Origin: Halovivax limisalsi
Lineage (GTDB): Archaea; Halobacteriota; Halobacteria; Halobacteriales; Natrialbaceae
DNA length: 64,000 nt
Assembly (NCBI RefSeq): GCF_023093535.1
Contig: NZ_CP095757.1
Span: forward strand, 2,976,001-3,040,000
Reading direction: 5' to 3'
The translations under genes were made by a program, and so were the position numbers. The notes below the pieces were generated by a model, which worked only from the letters and a program-made list of their open reading frames with translations, was not told the origin of the DNA and ran no database searches. The stretch's first letter is position 1, and every line of letters starts with the position of its first letter. Below, in pieces: positions 43,473 through 51,580 of this stretch.

Positions 43473-44789
43473 ATGAACGGCGGGACCGAGGGGCCGTCGA
43501 GGAAGGACACCACCTCGAGCGGGTGGACCACGTCGACCGTCGCGTCCGCCCTCGAACGGGGGTCGATCCTCGCCGCCGTGCCGATTCTCGAAGTGCTGAT
43601 CGCCGTCTCGCTGTTCCCGGCGGTCTACCTCGGCGCGGACCGACTCGCACCGATCGAGGCCGCCCTGCCGGTGAACTTCTACTACCTCGCGATCACGCTC
43701 GCCACGCTGCTCGCGCTCGGGACGGTCCTGCGAGCCGGGTACGGGGTCGGCCGCGACCGGCGCGTCGATCCGCGATCGGCGGCCGTCTTCTTCGCCGCGC
43801 TCGCGTTCGTCGCCTGGGCGGCGCTCAGCCTCCGCTGGACGGTCGAAAGCGGCGAGTACGCGACGTACAAGCTCGAACGGCTGGCCCTCTTCGGCCCGCT
43901 CCTGCTCGGATTCGGGCTCGTGCTCGCCCGATCGCGTCGCCGACTCGTCGCGTTCGCGCTGGTGATGGGCGCGATCGGCGTCTGGCTCGCCGCGGAAGCG
44001 TTGTACGCGACGCACGTCCTCGGCGAGATGGCGTTCGTCACCGTCGGCTCCGACACGTACCTCGTCCACGGTCGGGCGATCGGGTTCGCCGCGCCGTTGC
44101 TCTCGGGGGTGGTGGTCGCTCGACGCCACCCGGCGATCCGCCTCGTCGCCGGTGCGATGATCGCCGCCGCCCTCGTCGGCAGCGCGACCGCCGGCGGCCG
44201 TGGTCCGTTCGTCGCCCTGCTCGCGGCGCTGGGGACGTTCGTCCTCGTCGAGGGCCTGACTGCGGCGGCCGCGAGGCGGGTGACGCCGGCGGGCGTCGCC
44301 GCGAGCGTCGGCTCCGCGATCGCCATCGTCGGCGGCGCCCTCCTCATGATCCGAACGCTCGGCTCGACGCCCTGGACGCTCGAACGCCTCGGTACCGTCG
44401 GCTCGGATTCCGCCACGGAGACGCGACTGCACATGCTCGAAGAGGCGACGAACCTCTGGCTCGAACGGCCGCTCCTCGGCCACGGGATCGGTAGCTACGA
44501 CGCCCTCACGGCGACCGGACACGAGTACCCCCACAACGTGATCGTCGAGACGCTCGCTGAACTGGGCCTCGTCGGATTCGGCCTCGCCGCGCTGGTCGTC
44601 CTGCCGGGGCTCGTCGCCTCGCTGGCCGCGCGCGTTCGCGGCGGAAGCGCCATGCACACCGCCGTCGTGGCGCTCTTCGTCTACATGCTCGTCAACGCCT
44701 GCCTCTCCTTCGACCTCCAGTCGAACCGCCAGCTGTTCTTCGCCGCCGGCCTCCTGGCGCTCGGCTGGACCGCGCGGAACGACGAGTGA
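43473..44789 (+). CDS. O-antigen ligase / Wzy-like membrane protein (first of two)
   Basis: A 438-residue membrane protein with about 10 to 12 helices. The diagnostic Wzy_C-type region is FWLERPLLGHGIGSYDAL in outline (here NLWLERPLLGHGIGSYDAL), followed by HEYPHNVIVETLAELGLVG, the catalytic external loop with its His. These proteins polymerise or transfer lipid-linked oligosaccharide on the outer face of the membrane. It follows the GT2 gene by 120 bp and converges with a second member of the same family. Confidence 0.87.
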   Translation: MNGGTEGPSRKDTTSSGWTTSTVASALERGSILAAVPILEVLIAVSLFPAVYLGADRLAPIEAALPVNFYYLAITLATLLALGTVLRAGYGVGRDRRVDPRSAAVFFAALAFVAWAALSLRWTVESGEYATYKLERLALFGPLLLGFGLVLARSRRRLVAFALVMGAIGVWLAAEALYATHVLGEMAFVTVGSDTYLVHGRAIGFAAPLLSGVVVARRHPAIRLVAGAMIAAALVGSATAGGRGPFVALLAALGTFVLVEGLTAAAARRVTPAGVAASVGSAIAIVGGALLMIRTLGSTPWTLERLGTVGSDSATETRLHMLEEATNLWLERPLLGHGIGSYDALTATGHEYPHNVIVETLAELGLVGFGLAALVVLPGLVASLAARVRGGSAMHTAVVALFVYMLVNACLSFDLQSNRQLFFAAGLLALGWTARNDE

Positions 44790-44847
44790 GACGACCGCTC
44801 GCATCCGCGGCGACCGACCAGACAGCGTCGGGCGAGGGTGGATCGGC

Positions 44848-46203
44848 TCACTCCGACGAGTCGTCGCGCGGCCGGTCGCCTCGACTCGAACCCCCGTCTT
44901 CGACGACGTCGGCGGTCTCGGCCGTCGGCGCGGACGCCGAATTCGACGGGCGCCCGCGGGACCCCGCGAACGTCGCGACCGGCACCGGCCACTCCTCGAC
45001 TCCTCGCGCGTGGGATGCCACGACGAGGGACACGAGGAGCCAGTAGAACACGTCGGTGTAGAGCATCGCCACCGGGGCGAACGTCGCCAGCGCGAGCAGG
45101 AGGCCCGTCGACGCGTATCGGGGTCCCGGGTTCCGACGTACCGCGACGGCGGGGAGAAGCGCGAGAACGGCGAACGCGAGGAGGCCGACGGCCCCGAGTT
45201 CGGCGGCGACGCCGACGACGGTGTTGTGCGGGTCGGCGGACATCGACTCGGGCGTCAGCGCCCCGTACGTACCGGCCCCGGACCCGAGGAACGGGCGAGC
45301 GCCGAACGCCTCGAACCCCACCTCCCAGATGGGCGTCCGTCCGCCGAGCGTGTCGAGGCGCGACGTCGCGGCCGGCAATCGGTCGAGAAAGACGCCGAGC
45401 GAACCGATTCGCCGAACCGCGACGACGAACAGCCCGACGAGAAGACCGGTTCCGACGACGTGGCGGCGTCCGAATTTGATCGGTGGACCGCGGCGGGCGA
45501 GGGCGACCCCACCGAGCGCGCCGAGGACGAGGAGGGCGACGACCCCCTGGCGCGACCCCGTCGCGAGCACCATGAACGGCAGGAGCGCGAGGTAGGCGAC
45601 GTCGATGACGCCGAGGAGGACCCGATCGGAGCGTCGATCGGCGACGAAGAGCCCGGCGGCGACGGGGGCGACGAGGACGAGCCACCGCGCGAGGACGTTC
45701 GCGTTGACGCCGTGGGCGACGTGTCTCCTGCTCAGCAGTCCGCCTTGCTGGAGGACGTCGACCACGCCGAGGAGCCCGACGACGAAGACGCCGAGGACGA
45801 GCGCCTGACCCACGATCGCGATCCGTCGCCGCGACCGGAGGAGGTCCCAGGCGACGACGAGCACCGCGAGGACGTAGCCCAGCGTCGCGACCCGGACCGC
45901 CGTCATCGACGTATCGATCGTCCAGGCGAGACTCGCCGCGGCGACGAGCACGAACGCGCCGACGGCCGCGTGAAACGGGTGCGGTCGTCGCATCGAGCCC
46001 CTGACGAGGACGAGGAGGCCCCAGCCGCTCCAGATCGCGAGCGCGAGGAGCGGTCCGATCGAGACGCCGATCGCGGGAACGACGAGCGCGTGGCGAAGCG
46101 GGAGGAGGAACGCGTACCCGACGAAGAGGACGAAGAGGAGCCGTTCGGCGAGCTGTTCGCCGCTCGACGGACCGATCGCCGCCCGGGGTGGGCCGGCCCC
46201 CAT
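44848..46203 (-). CDS. O-antigen ligase / Wzy-like membrane protein (second of two)
   Basis: A 451-residue polytopic membrane protein. The ligase-type loop reads GGRTPIWEVGFEAFGARPF, FLGSGAGTYGALTPES and DPHNTVVGVAAELGAVG. The C-terminal tail of about 45 residues is hydrophilic and Asp/Ser-rich. The ATG at 46203 is chosen from the start of the hydrophobic region (LAERLLFVLFVGYAFLLP). It converges on the first polymerase gene, with 58 bp between the stops. Two different polymerases may serve two glycans, or one may act as ligase. Confidence 0.85.
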   Translation of the reverse strand: MGAGPPRAAIGPSSGEQLAERLLFVLFVGYAFLLPLRHALVVPAIGVSIGPLLALAIWSGWGLLVLVRGSMRRPHPFHAAVGAFVLVAAASLAWTIDTSMTAVRVATLGYVLAVLVVAWDLLRSRRRIAIVGQALVLGVFVVGLLGVVDVLQQGGLLSRRHVAHGVNANVLARWLVLVAPVAAGLFVADRRSDRVLLGVIDVAYLALLPFMVLATGSRQGVVALLVLGALGGVALARRGPPIKFGRRHVVGTGLLVGLFVVAVRRIGSLGVFLDRLPAATSRLDTLGGRTPIWEVGFEAFGARPFLGSGAGTYGALTPESMSADPHNTVVGVAAELGAVGLLAFAVLALLPAVAVRRNPGPRYASTGLLLALATFAPVAMLYTDVFYWLLVSLVVASHARGVEEWPVPVATFAGSRGRPSNSASAPTAETADVVEDGGSSRGDRPRDDSSE

Positions 46204-46290
46204 ATCGGTCGACACTCGACAGCGCGACGTAAACGGGCGTCGACGGTTCCTTCCGAACGACCCCCGCCTCGAAACCGTCCGCGATCGTAA

Positions 46291-46306
46291 GATCGGTTTA
46301 CCGATC
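46291..46306. promoter_or_regulatory. Inverted repeat in a divergent promoter region
   Basis: GATCGG-TTTA-CCGATC, with perfect 6-bp arms and a 4-base spacer, lies between the second polymerase (start 46203) and the GT4 gene (start 46381). It could be an operator for both. Confidence 0.4.
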
Positions 46307-46380
46307 CGTAGGCGACATGTACAGCCGAAAGTGGCTACTGGCCCGGTCGACGACCTTTCCGGACGCTCCGATACACGGCC

Positions 46381-47511
46381 ATGAACCGGACCCGTTCGCC
46401 CCGACGACGCTCGCTGGTCTACTTCGTCTCGACGCGAACCGCGGGCGGCGCCCAGACCGGCATGGTCCGGTTGCTCGACGGCCTGGATCCGGAACGCTGG
46501 GACGTGACGGTCGCGAGCGTCACCAGCGCAGACACCGACGTCGGCCCGGAGCTCCCTGACCGGGCGAAGCGGATCGACCTCGACAGACGATCGCCGGTTC
46601 GGGGCCCGATCGCGCTGTACCGCGCGGTCGCGGACGCGGACGTCCTCGTCTGTTCGCTTTACCACGCGACGATCGTCGGCCGACTGCTGAGTACCCTCGC
46701 GGGAGTGTCGGTCGTCAACTGGCACCACAGCGTTCGGTTCGCGAACGGGCTCCGCGAACGCTGCTACCTGGCAACCGCAGGGCTCTCAGATCGCATCCTC
46801 GCGGATTCGCCCGCGGTCGCGACCGTGCTGGACGAATCCTACGGCCTCGGCGAGAAAGTCAGCACCGTCCCGATCGCCGGCATCGACCTCGAGGAGTTCC
46901 GGCCGACGACCCACGCGGCCGGCGACGAACTCCGGGTCGTCACCGTCGGGTCGCTCGTACCGGCGAAGCGACACCGGGCGGTGCTCGAAGCCGCGCGCGT
47001 GCTGGACGAGCGCGAGGGCGCCCCGTCGGTCTCGGTCACGATCGCCGGGTCGGGCGAGCTGGCCGCCGATCTCCGACAGCGGCGCGACGCGCTGGGCCTC
47101 CAGCGCGTCTCGCTCCCCGGACACGTCGACGACGTCCCCGCCCTCCTTCGCGAGCACGATATCTACCTCCACACCGCCGCGTACGAGGGGCTCTGCCTCG
47201 CCGCGCTGGAGGCGATGGCCTGCGAACTCCCGGTCGTCTCGACGCGCGTCGGCGGCCCCGCGACCTACGTCGAGGACGGCCGATCGGGCTACTTGCTCGA
47301 CGAGGCGGATCCACACGCGATCGCCGACGCGATCCGCCGGCTATCGGATCCCGACCGGCGCCGGGAGTTCGGCGGCCGCGGGCGCGAGATCGTCGAGAAC
47401 GGCTACTCGCAGGCTGCGCTGGTCTCGGCGTTCGAGTCCGCCATCGAAGCGTGTCTGGACGGAAACGAGCGCGAACGGGTCGACGGGCGGGCGAGGGTGG
47501 AGCCGTCGTGA
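46381..47511 (+). CDS. Family 4 glycosyltransferase (GT-B fold)
   Basis: A 376-residue retaining GT-B enzyme. The N-terminal acceptor domain begins LVYFVSTRTAGGAQTGMVRL. The C-terminal donor domain has VVTVGSLVPAKRHRAVLEAA, VTIAGSGELAADLRQRRDAL and the E-x7-E motif YEGLCLAALEAMACELPVVS. A hydrophilic tail follows residue 355. It is divergent from the second polymerase, across a region holding an inverted repeat. Confidence 0.9.
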   Translation: MNRTRSPRRRSLVYFVSTRTAGGAQTGMVRLLDGLDPERWDVTVASVTSADTDVGPELPDRAKRIDLDRRSPVRGPIALYRAVADADVLVCSLYHATIVGRLLSTLAGVSVVNWHHSVRFANGLRERCYLATAGLSDRILADSPAVATVLDESYGLGEKVSTVPIAGIDLEEFRPTTHAAGDELRVVTVGSLVPAKRHRAVLEAARVLDEREGAPSVSVTIAGSGELAADLRQRRDALGLQRVSLPGHVDDVPALLREHDIYLHTAAYEGLCLAALEAMACELPVVSTRVGGPATYVEDGRSGYLLDEADPHAIADAIRRLSDPDRRREFGGRGREIVENGYSQAALVSAFESAIEACLDGNERERVDGRARVEPS

Positions 47512-47524
47512 CGGCCACCCGTGT

Positions 47525-48292
47525 TCAGGGCGCACCCGCCAGGGGTGCGACGCGTTCCTCGAACGCCTCGCGCACGCGACGGTGCGTCGCCTCGATCCCG
47601 CTCGCCTCGGTGTCGATCGAGACGACCCGCGACTCGTCGGGGAGGGCGTCGAAGAGGCGATCGTAACACGCGTTCTTCGCCGCGTGTTCGTCGGGCGCGG
47701 TTCGCCCGTCCGACTCCCGCTCCCAGGCGGTGCTCGACGCCGCGAGGAGTCGAACGTGCAGGTCGGGATCGGGAACGAGCCGCGAGAGCCTCGCCAGCCG
47801 CCGTTCGTCGAAGCCGTAGCGCCAGGCCACGCGGACCAGGTCGTCGTGGAGGTATCGATCGAGTACCACGACGCCGCCGTCGCGCTCGATGCGCGGCGTG
47901 GCCCACGACTGCCAGACGCCGCGCGCGAGAAAGCCGAGGCCGAGGGCTCGCCCCACCATGCTCGATGACGTCCCGCTAGTGGTGGGCGAACTGTCGGTCG
48001 TATCGGTGTCGGCGGACGAGGCATCGGCCGGATCCGCGTCGGCGGACGGACCGCCGGCTGCGGATGCTGCGTCGCCGCGAACGAAGGCGGCTTCGCGCTC
48101 GAGGAACCGCGGCGCGATCCGGTCTTTGAGGAGCCGCAGCGGGCGCGCGTTCGGTCCGACGGCGGTCGCGTACCGGGCGTCGACGCCCCGTCCGCGCAGG
48201 TGGCGGACGAGCAGGCGCGCCTGCGTGGTCTTGCCCGACCCGTCGATCCCGCTGAACGCCACGAGCGGCGGACGCACAGCCCGTTCAGTCAC
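47525..48292 (-). CDS. Thymidylate kinase-like P-loop kinase in the glycan cluster
   Basis: A 255-residue P-loop kinase. Walker A is AFSGIDGSGKTTQARLL near residue 15, and the DR-type motif is VLDRYLHDDLVRVAWRYG near 145. Both match the dTMP kinase family. Residues about 84-112 are a low-complexity Ala/Asp/Ser/Thr insert replacing the usual lid region spacing. It is probably not the cell's housekeeping Tmk, given its place in a glycan cluster and its overlap with the nucleotidyltransferase-like gene. A role in phosphorylating a nucleotide or glycan intermediate is inference. Confidence 0.8.
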   Translation of the reverse strand: MTERAVRPPLVAFSGIDGSGKTTQARLLVRHLRGRGVDARYATAVGPNARPLRLLKDRIAPRFLEREAAFVRGDAASAAGGPSADADPADASSADTDTTDSSPTTSGTSSSMVGRALGLGFLARGVWQSWATPRIERDGGVVVLDRYLHDDLVRVAWRYGFDERRLARLSRLVPDPDLHVRLLAASSTAWERESDGRTAPDEHAAKNACYDRLFDALPDESRVVSIDTEASGIEATHRRVREAFEERVAPLAGAP

Positions 48293-49322
48293 GGCTCACG
48301 ACCTTCGCGCCGCGCAGGGCGACGTTGAGGGGGAGTTCGTACCACCCGCCGTCGGGCGAGCGCGCGTGTTCGAGCCAGGCGCGAGCGAGTTCCATCGCGG
48401 GCAGTGCCCGGGGCAACGAGACGGTCGCCGGGCGGTGCTCGACGTCGTCGATCACCTCGCGGGCCGCGGTCACCGCGAGGTCGTACCCCGTCGGCCAGCC
48501 CTCGATCGCGGCGAGGTGGCGGCCGCGTTCGATCGTCCGGTGGCGCTCGATCGCCCGCTCGCGGTCCCCGCTCGTCCGATCGGCGCGCTCCTCGCCCGGG
48601 TCGCCGGCGAGGTGGCGAACGATCGTCACCGCCTCGGGAAGGCCCATCGCGAAGTTCTCGAAGACGGCGTGGGCGGCGTGGATCACCGCGTCGATCGTCG
48701 GATCCGGATACCAGACGCCGTCGATCCGGGTCCGCGAGTCGAGGACCGGCTCGGCCGGCACGTACCGGAGGCCGTTCCACGAGACGTCGCGGTGGAGGTG
48801 AATCGGGTGACGAACCGGGTGTTCGTACAGCCGCTTGCCGGGTTCCGAGCGGGCGAGGGGGTGGGCCGGGAACGAGGTCCGTCGCCACCCGTTCTCGGTG
48901 AGGAGCGAATCGACCCGCGACCAGTCGCGCTCGGCCGCGAGGAGGTTGACGTCCCACGGGTGCCAGGGCAGGTCGACGTTCGTCTTGATCACCGCGTATG
49001 GAACGTCGCGTCCGTCCAGGATGTCGTCGACGAGCGCCAGGTCGAGGCGAAACTGGTCGAGCCGCGCCTGTCGACGCCGGCGTTCGGCGGCGAGATATCG
49101 CCCGGTCGCGTCGTCGAGGTCAGAGGGGCGTGTCCACGAACCGGGCGGCGTCGCCGAGCCGTTCGCGACGTCGTCGTCAGCCGCCCGGTACAGTTGCTCG
49201 AGGAGGGGGATCGCGGTCCCGCTGGCGTCGGCGCGCTCGAGCGCCCCGACCCAGTCAGTCGTGCCGGCGGTCGCGTACCTGACCGCGAGCGCCTCCGGCG
49301 CGCGCGTTGCGGCCTCGCTCAT
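48285..49322 (-). CDS. NTP_transf_5-type nucleotidyltransferase-like protein
   Basis: A 345-residue protein. The likely catalytic region is DVPYAVIKTNVDLPWHPWDV followed by NLLAAERDWSRVDSLLTENG. Family members normally carry D-x-D in this strand; here it is Asp-Val-Asn, so the second acidic residue is missing. HPVRHPIHLHRDVSW supplies a further His-rich strand, and DAVIHAAHAVFENFAMGLPE a helix typical of the family. The ATG at 49322 is used. The stop overlaps the kinase start by 8 bp, so the two are translationally linked. Such proteins occur in polysaccharide and peptide-modifying clusters; the reaction is unknown. Confidence 0.77.
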   Translation of the reverse strand: MSEAATRAPEALAVRYATAGTTDWVGALERADASGTAIPLLEQLYRAADDDVANGSATPPGSWTRPSDLDDATGRYLAAERRRRQARLDQFRLDLALVDDILDGRDVPYAVIKTNVDLPWHPWDVNLLAAERDWSRVDSLLTENGWRRTSFPAHPLARSEPGKRLYEHPVRHPIHLHRDVSWNGLRYVPAEPVLDSRTRIDGVWYPDPTIDAVIHAAHAVFENFAMGLPEAVTIVRHLAGDPGEERADRTSGDRERAIERHRTIERGRHLAAIEGWPTGYDLAVTAAREVIDDVEHRPATVSLPRALPAMELARAWLEHARSPDGGWYELPLNVALRGAKVVSRD

Positions 49323-49534
49323 TCGCCCGCCAGCTACACCGGGCGCCGACATAGTGGTTTGCGGGTGCGGCCGGTGTACGGTCGGCGTACCGTCCCGTCG
49401 GAGGCGGCCGCTCACCGCCGGCGAGGACGGTGCGAGGGTGGTCGACCAGCCCGGAGCGGAAACCGGCCGCGCCGCCGACGCATTCGCGCCACTACTTTTC
49501 CGTCGGGCCGTCGAGCGACCGGTCGAGAGCGTCC

Positions 49535-51580
49535 ATGCCGACGTGTCCGTACTGCCTCCGCGGCGCCGTCGTCGACGGCGCGTGCGCGGCGTGCGATCGG
49601 TCGATTCGCACGCGAAACGGGATGCCCAGCGTTACGGCTGCGTGCGAGAGGGATCGACGAGTCGACGAACTTCGTCACCTCGCGGCGCTCGACGTCTCCG
49701 GGTCGCTCGATCCGGTCGCCGAGGCCCATCGGGCCGGTCGGCTCTCGACCGCCGTCGTCGATCGGTTCTTCGATCGGCGGCCGATCGGCTGGCGCGTGCT
49801 ACTCGAAGCGGCCCTCGGCGGGCGGTGTCTCGTCGTCGGCGCCGAAACCGAGGCCGCGGCGCTCGCGCTCGCGGAGGTGACCGAGTCGCTCTGGATCGCC
49901 GACGTGAACCCGGCGTCGCTCGAAGCGCTCGACGCCGTCGCGACCGCCACGGGAACGGCGCTGTGCCCGCTCCACGCCACGGTCGCCGAACTGCCGTTTC
50001 CGCCCGAGGCGTTCGACCTCGTCGTGGTCCAGTGTGCACCGAAATCGCTCGACGGCGTCCTCCCCCACCTCCGACCGCTCCTCGCGTCGGACGGGCGACT
50101 CGCGCTCGTGGTCGACGGCTGGCCGCGGGAACTGGGGCTGACGGCCCCGCTCGGTCTCGACGCTGCCAGTAACGGCGCGGGGGTTCGGTCGCGGATCGAG
50201 TCGACGATCGCGAGCCGCCCCGGTCGAGTCGGTCGGCGCCTCGAAGCAAACGGACTCGTCCGCGAGCGGTCGTACGCGCTCCTCTCGCGGGGGACCCACG
50301 AGAACGAACTCTCGGTCCCCCTCGGGAGCGCCGACGCGCGGCGGTGGCTCCTCCGGTCGTTCGACGGGACGGCCGGGCTACCCGGCGTCGGCGCGCTGGA
50401 TCGGCTCGCTGCGCTCTTCGATCGGACGGAACTCGTCGAGCGGTCCTGCCCGCGATACCTCCACGTCTGCGAACCGGTCCCGCCGGGCCGGTCGGCGGGC
50501 GCGGTCGAGTCGGCTTCCCCCGACGGAAACCGTGACGAGGCCCTCGTCGCGCTCGCCGGAAAGCACCGGACGACCGTTTTCGAACTCGCCGACGGCCGCC
50601 TCGATCGACTCAGGAAGGTCCCGAACGGTCGACGGCAGGCGGTGACGAACCGGCGAGCGCGGGACGCGACCGAGACCGCCGCGACCGTCGAATCGATCGA
50701 GCCGACGATCCCGGACGCGGTCGCCCGCGGCGGTCCGTTCGGTCCCGAACGCGTCGAACGGCCGGTGCGCGGTCGTCCGCTCGATCGGATCCTCGGGTCG
50801 GGACCCACCGCGACCGAACGGGCGATCGACGCCGCCTACGACTGGCTCGAACGCCTCCAACGGGGGACCCGCTCCCGACCGGAGCGAGTGACCCCGGCCG
50901 ACGCCGCGGCCGAGCTGACCGCGGATCGCTTCGGCCTCACCGATCCGCCGCGACTCGCGGGCGCGATCGAACCGCCGCGCGTCCTCGCCCACGGCGATTT
51001 CTTCGGCTCCAACATCTACGTCGCGACGGGCTCGAACGTCCCCGTCCAGGGCCTGGCCGACAGTCCCGGTCGGGAACGCTTCGGCGCGCGTGCCGAGCGG
51101 TCGTTCCAGCGGGTCGAACGGGGCCCGCGAACTGGCGCCGAGCGGTCGTTCCAGCGGGTCGAACGGCGCCGATCGAGTGAACGCACAGGACCGTCGACGC
51201 CCGGCTACGCGGTCTCGGGCGTCATCGACTGGGAGTGGGCGCGTCGGGACGCGAACCCGATCGTCGACGGCGGATTCTTCGCGCTCGAATCAGCCGCGCA
51301 CCTGGCCGGCGACTTCGAGGCCGGACTCGACCTGCTCGTCAGCGGGGAGAGCCGGCCCGCGCGCGCACTCGTCGATCGGCTGGGGGACTACGGCGACGCG
51401 ATCGGCGTCGAGTCGCACGCGCTCGCGGCGTTCCTGCCGATCGGCTACGTCGAACGAGCGCGACGCGACGCGGCGCTGGCCGGACGGCTCGACGTCGACT
51501 GGCCGGGACGGACGCGCCGCGTCTGGGACCGCCACGAAGCCCTGGCGCGACGGCTCAGTCGAACCCGTCGCCCTCGGTGA
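49535..51580 (+). CDS. Zinc ribbon + SAM-methyltransferase-like domain + aminoglycoside phosphotransferase-like kinase fusion
   Basis: A 681-residue multidomain protein. Cys4, Cys7, Cys17 and Cys20 form an N-terminal zinc ribbon. Residues about 95-250 look like a Rossmann methyltransferase (CLVVGAETEAAALALAEVTE, ELPFPPEAFDLVVVQCAPKS), although the usual GxGxG loop is degenerate (VVGAETEAAA). The C-terminal about 300 residues are an APH/choline-kinase-type domain: VLAHGDFFGSNIYV near 483 is the catalytic loop and GVIDWEWARRDANPIVDG near 561 the Mg-binding loop. An in-frame repeat interrupts the kinase between these motifs. It may phosphorylate a sugar or lipid acceptor. Its end overlaps the convergent GT4 gene by 26 bp. 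Confidence 0.8.
   Translation: MPTCPYCLRGAVVDGACAACDRSIRTRNGMPSVTAACERDRRVDELRHLAALDVSGSLDPVAEAHRAGRLSTAVVDRFFDRRPIGWRVLLEAALGGRCLVVGAETEAAALALAEVTESLWIADVNPASLEALDAVATATGTALCPLHATVAELPFPPEAFDLVVVQCAPKSLDGVLPHLRPLLASDGRLALVVDGWPRELGLTAPLGLDAASNGAGVRSRIESTIASRPGRVGRRLEANGLVRERSYALLSRGTHENELSVPLGSADARRWLLRSFDGTAGLPGVGALDRLAALFDRTELVERSCPRYLHVCEPVPPGRSAGAVESASPDGNRDEALVALAGKHRTTVFELADGRLDRLRKVPNGRRQAVTNRRARDATETAATVESIEPTIPDAVARGGPFGPERVERPVRGRPLDRILGSGPTATERAIDAAYDWLERLQRGTRSRPERVTPADAAAELTADRFGLTDPPRLAGAIEPPRVLAHGDFFGSNIYVATGSNVPVQGLADSPGRERFGARAERSFQRVERGPRTGAERSFQRVERRRSSERTGPSTPGYAVSGVIDWEWARRDANPIVDGGFFALESAAHLAGDFEAGLDLLVSGESRPARALVDRLGDYGDAIGVESHALAAFLPIGYVERARRDAALAGRLDVDWPGRTRRVWDRHEALARRLSRTRRPR
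51092..51166. repeat. In-frame 45-bp-spaced direct repeat inside the kinase domain
   Basis: A 30-bp unit beginning GCCGAGCGGTCGTTCCAGCG occurs at 51092-51121 and 51137-51166. The encoded repeat is AERSFQRVER. It lies between the catalytic loop and the Mg-binding loop of the kinase, where the family has a short turn. Confidence 0.88.

Noticed and set aside
45010-46290. Plus-strand acidic open frame opposite the second polymerase
   Set aside because: Acidic composition looked haloarchaeal, but the opposite strand encodes a clear polytopic membrane protein with ligase motifs.
47525-48292. Housekeeping thymidylate kinase
   Set aside because: The location in a glycan cluster, overlap with a nucleotidyltransferase-like gene and a low-complexity insert make a specialised role more likely, though it is not excluded.
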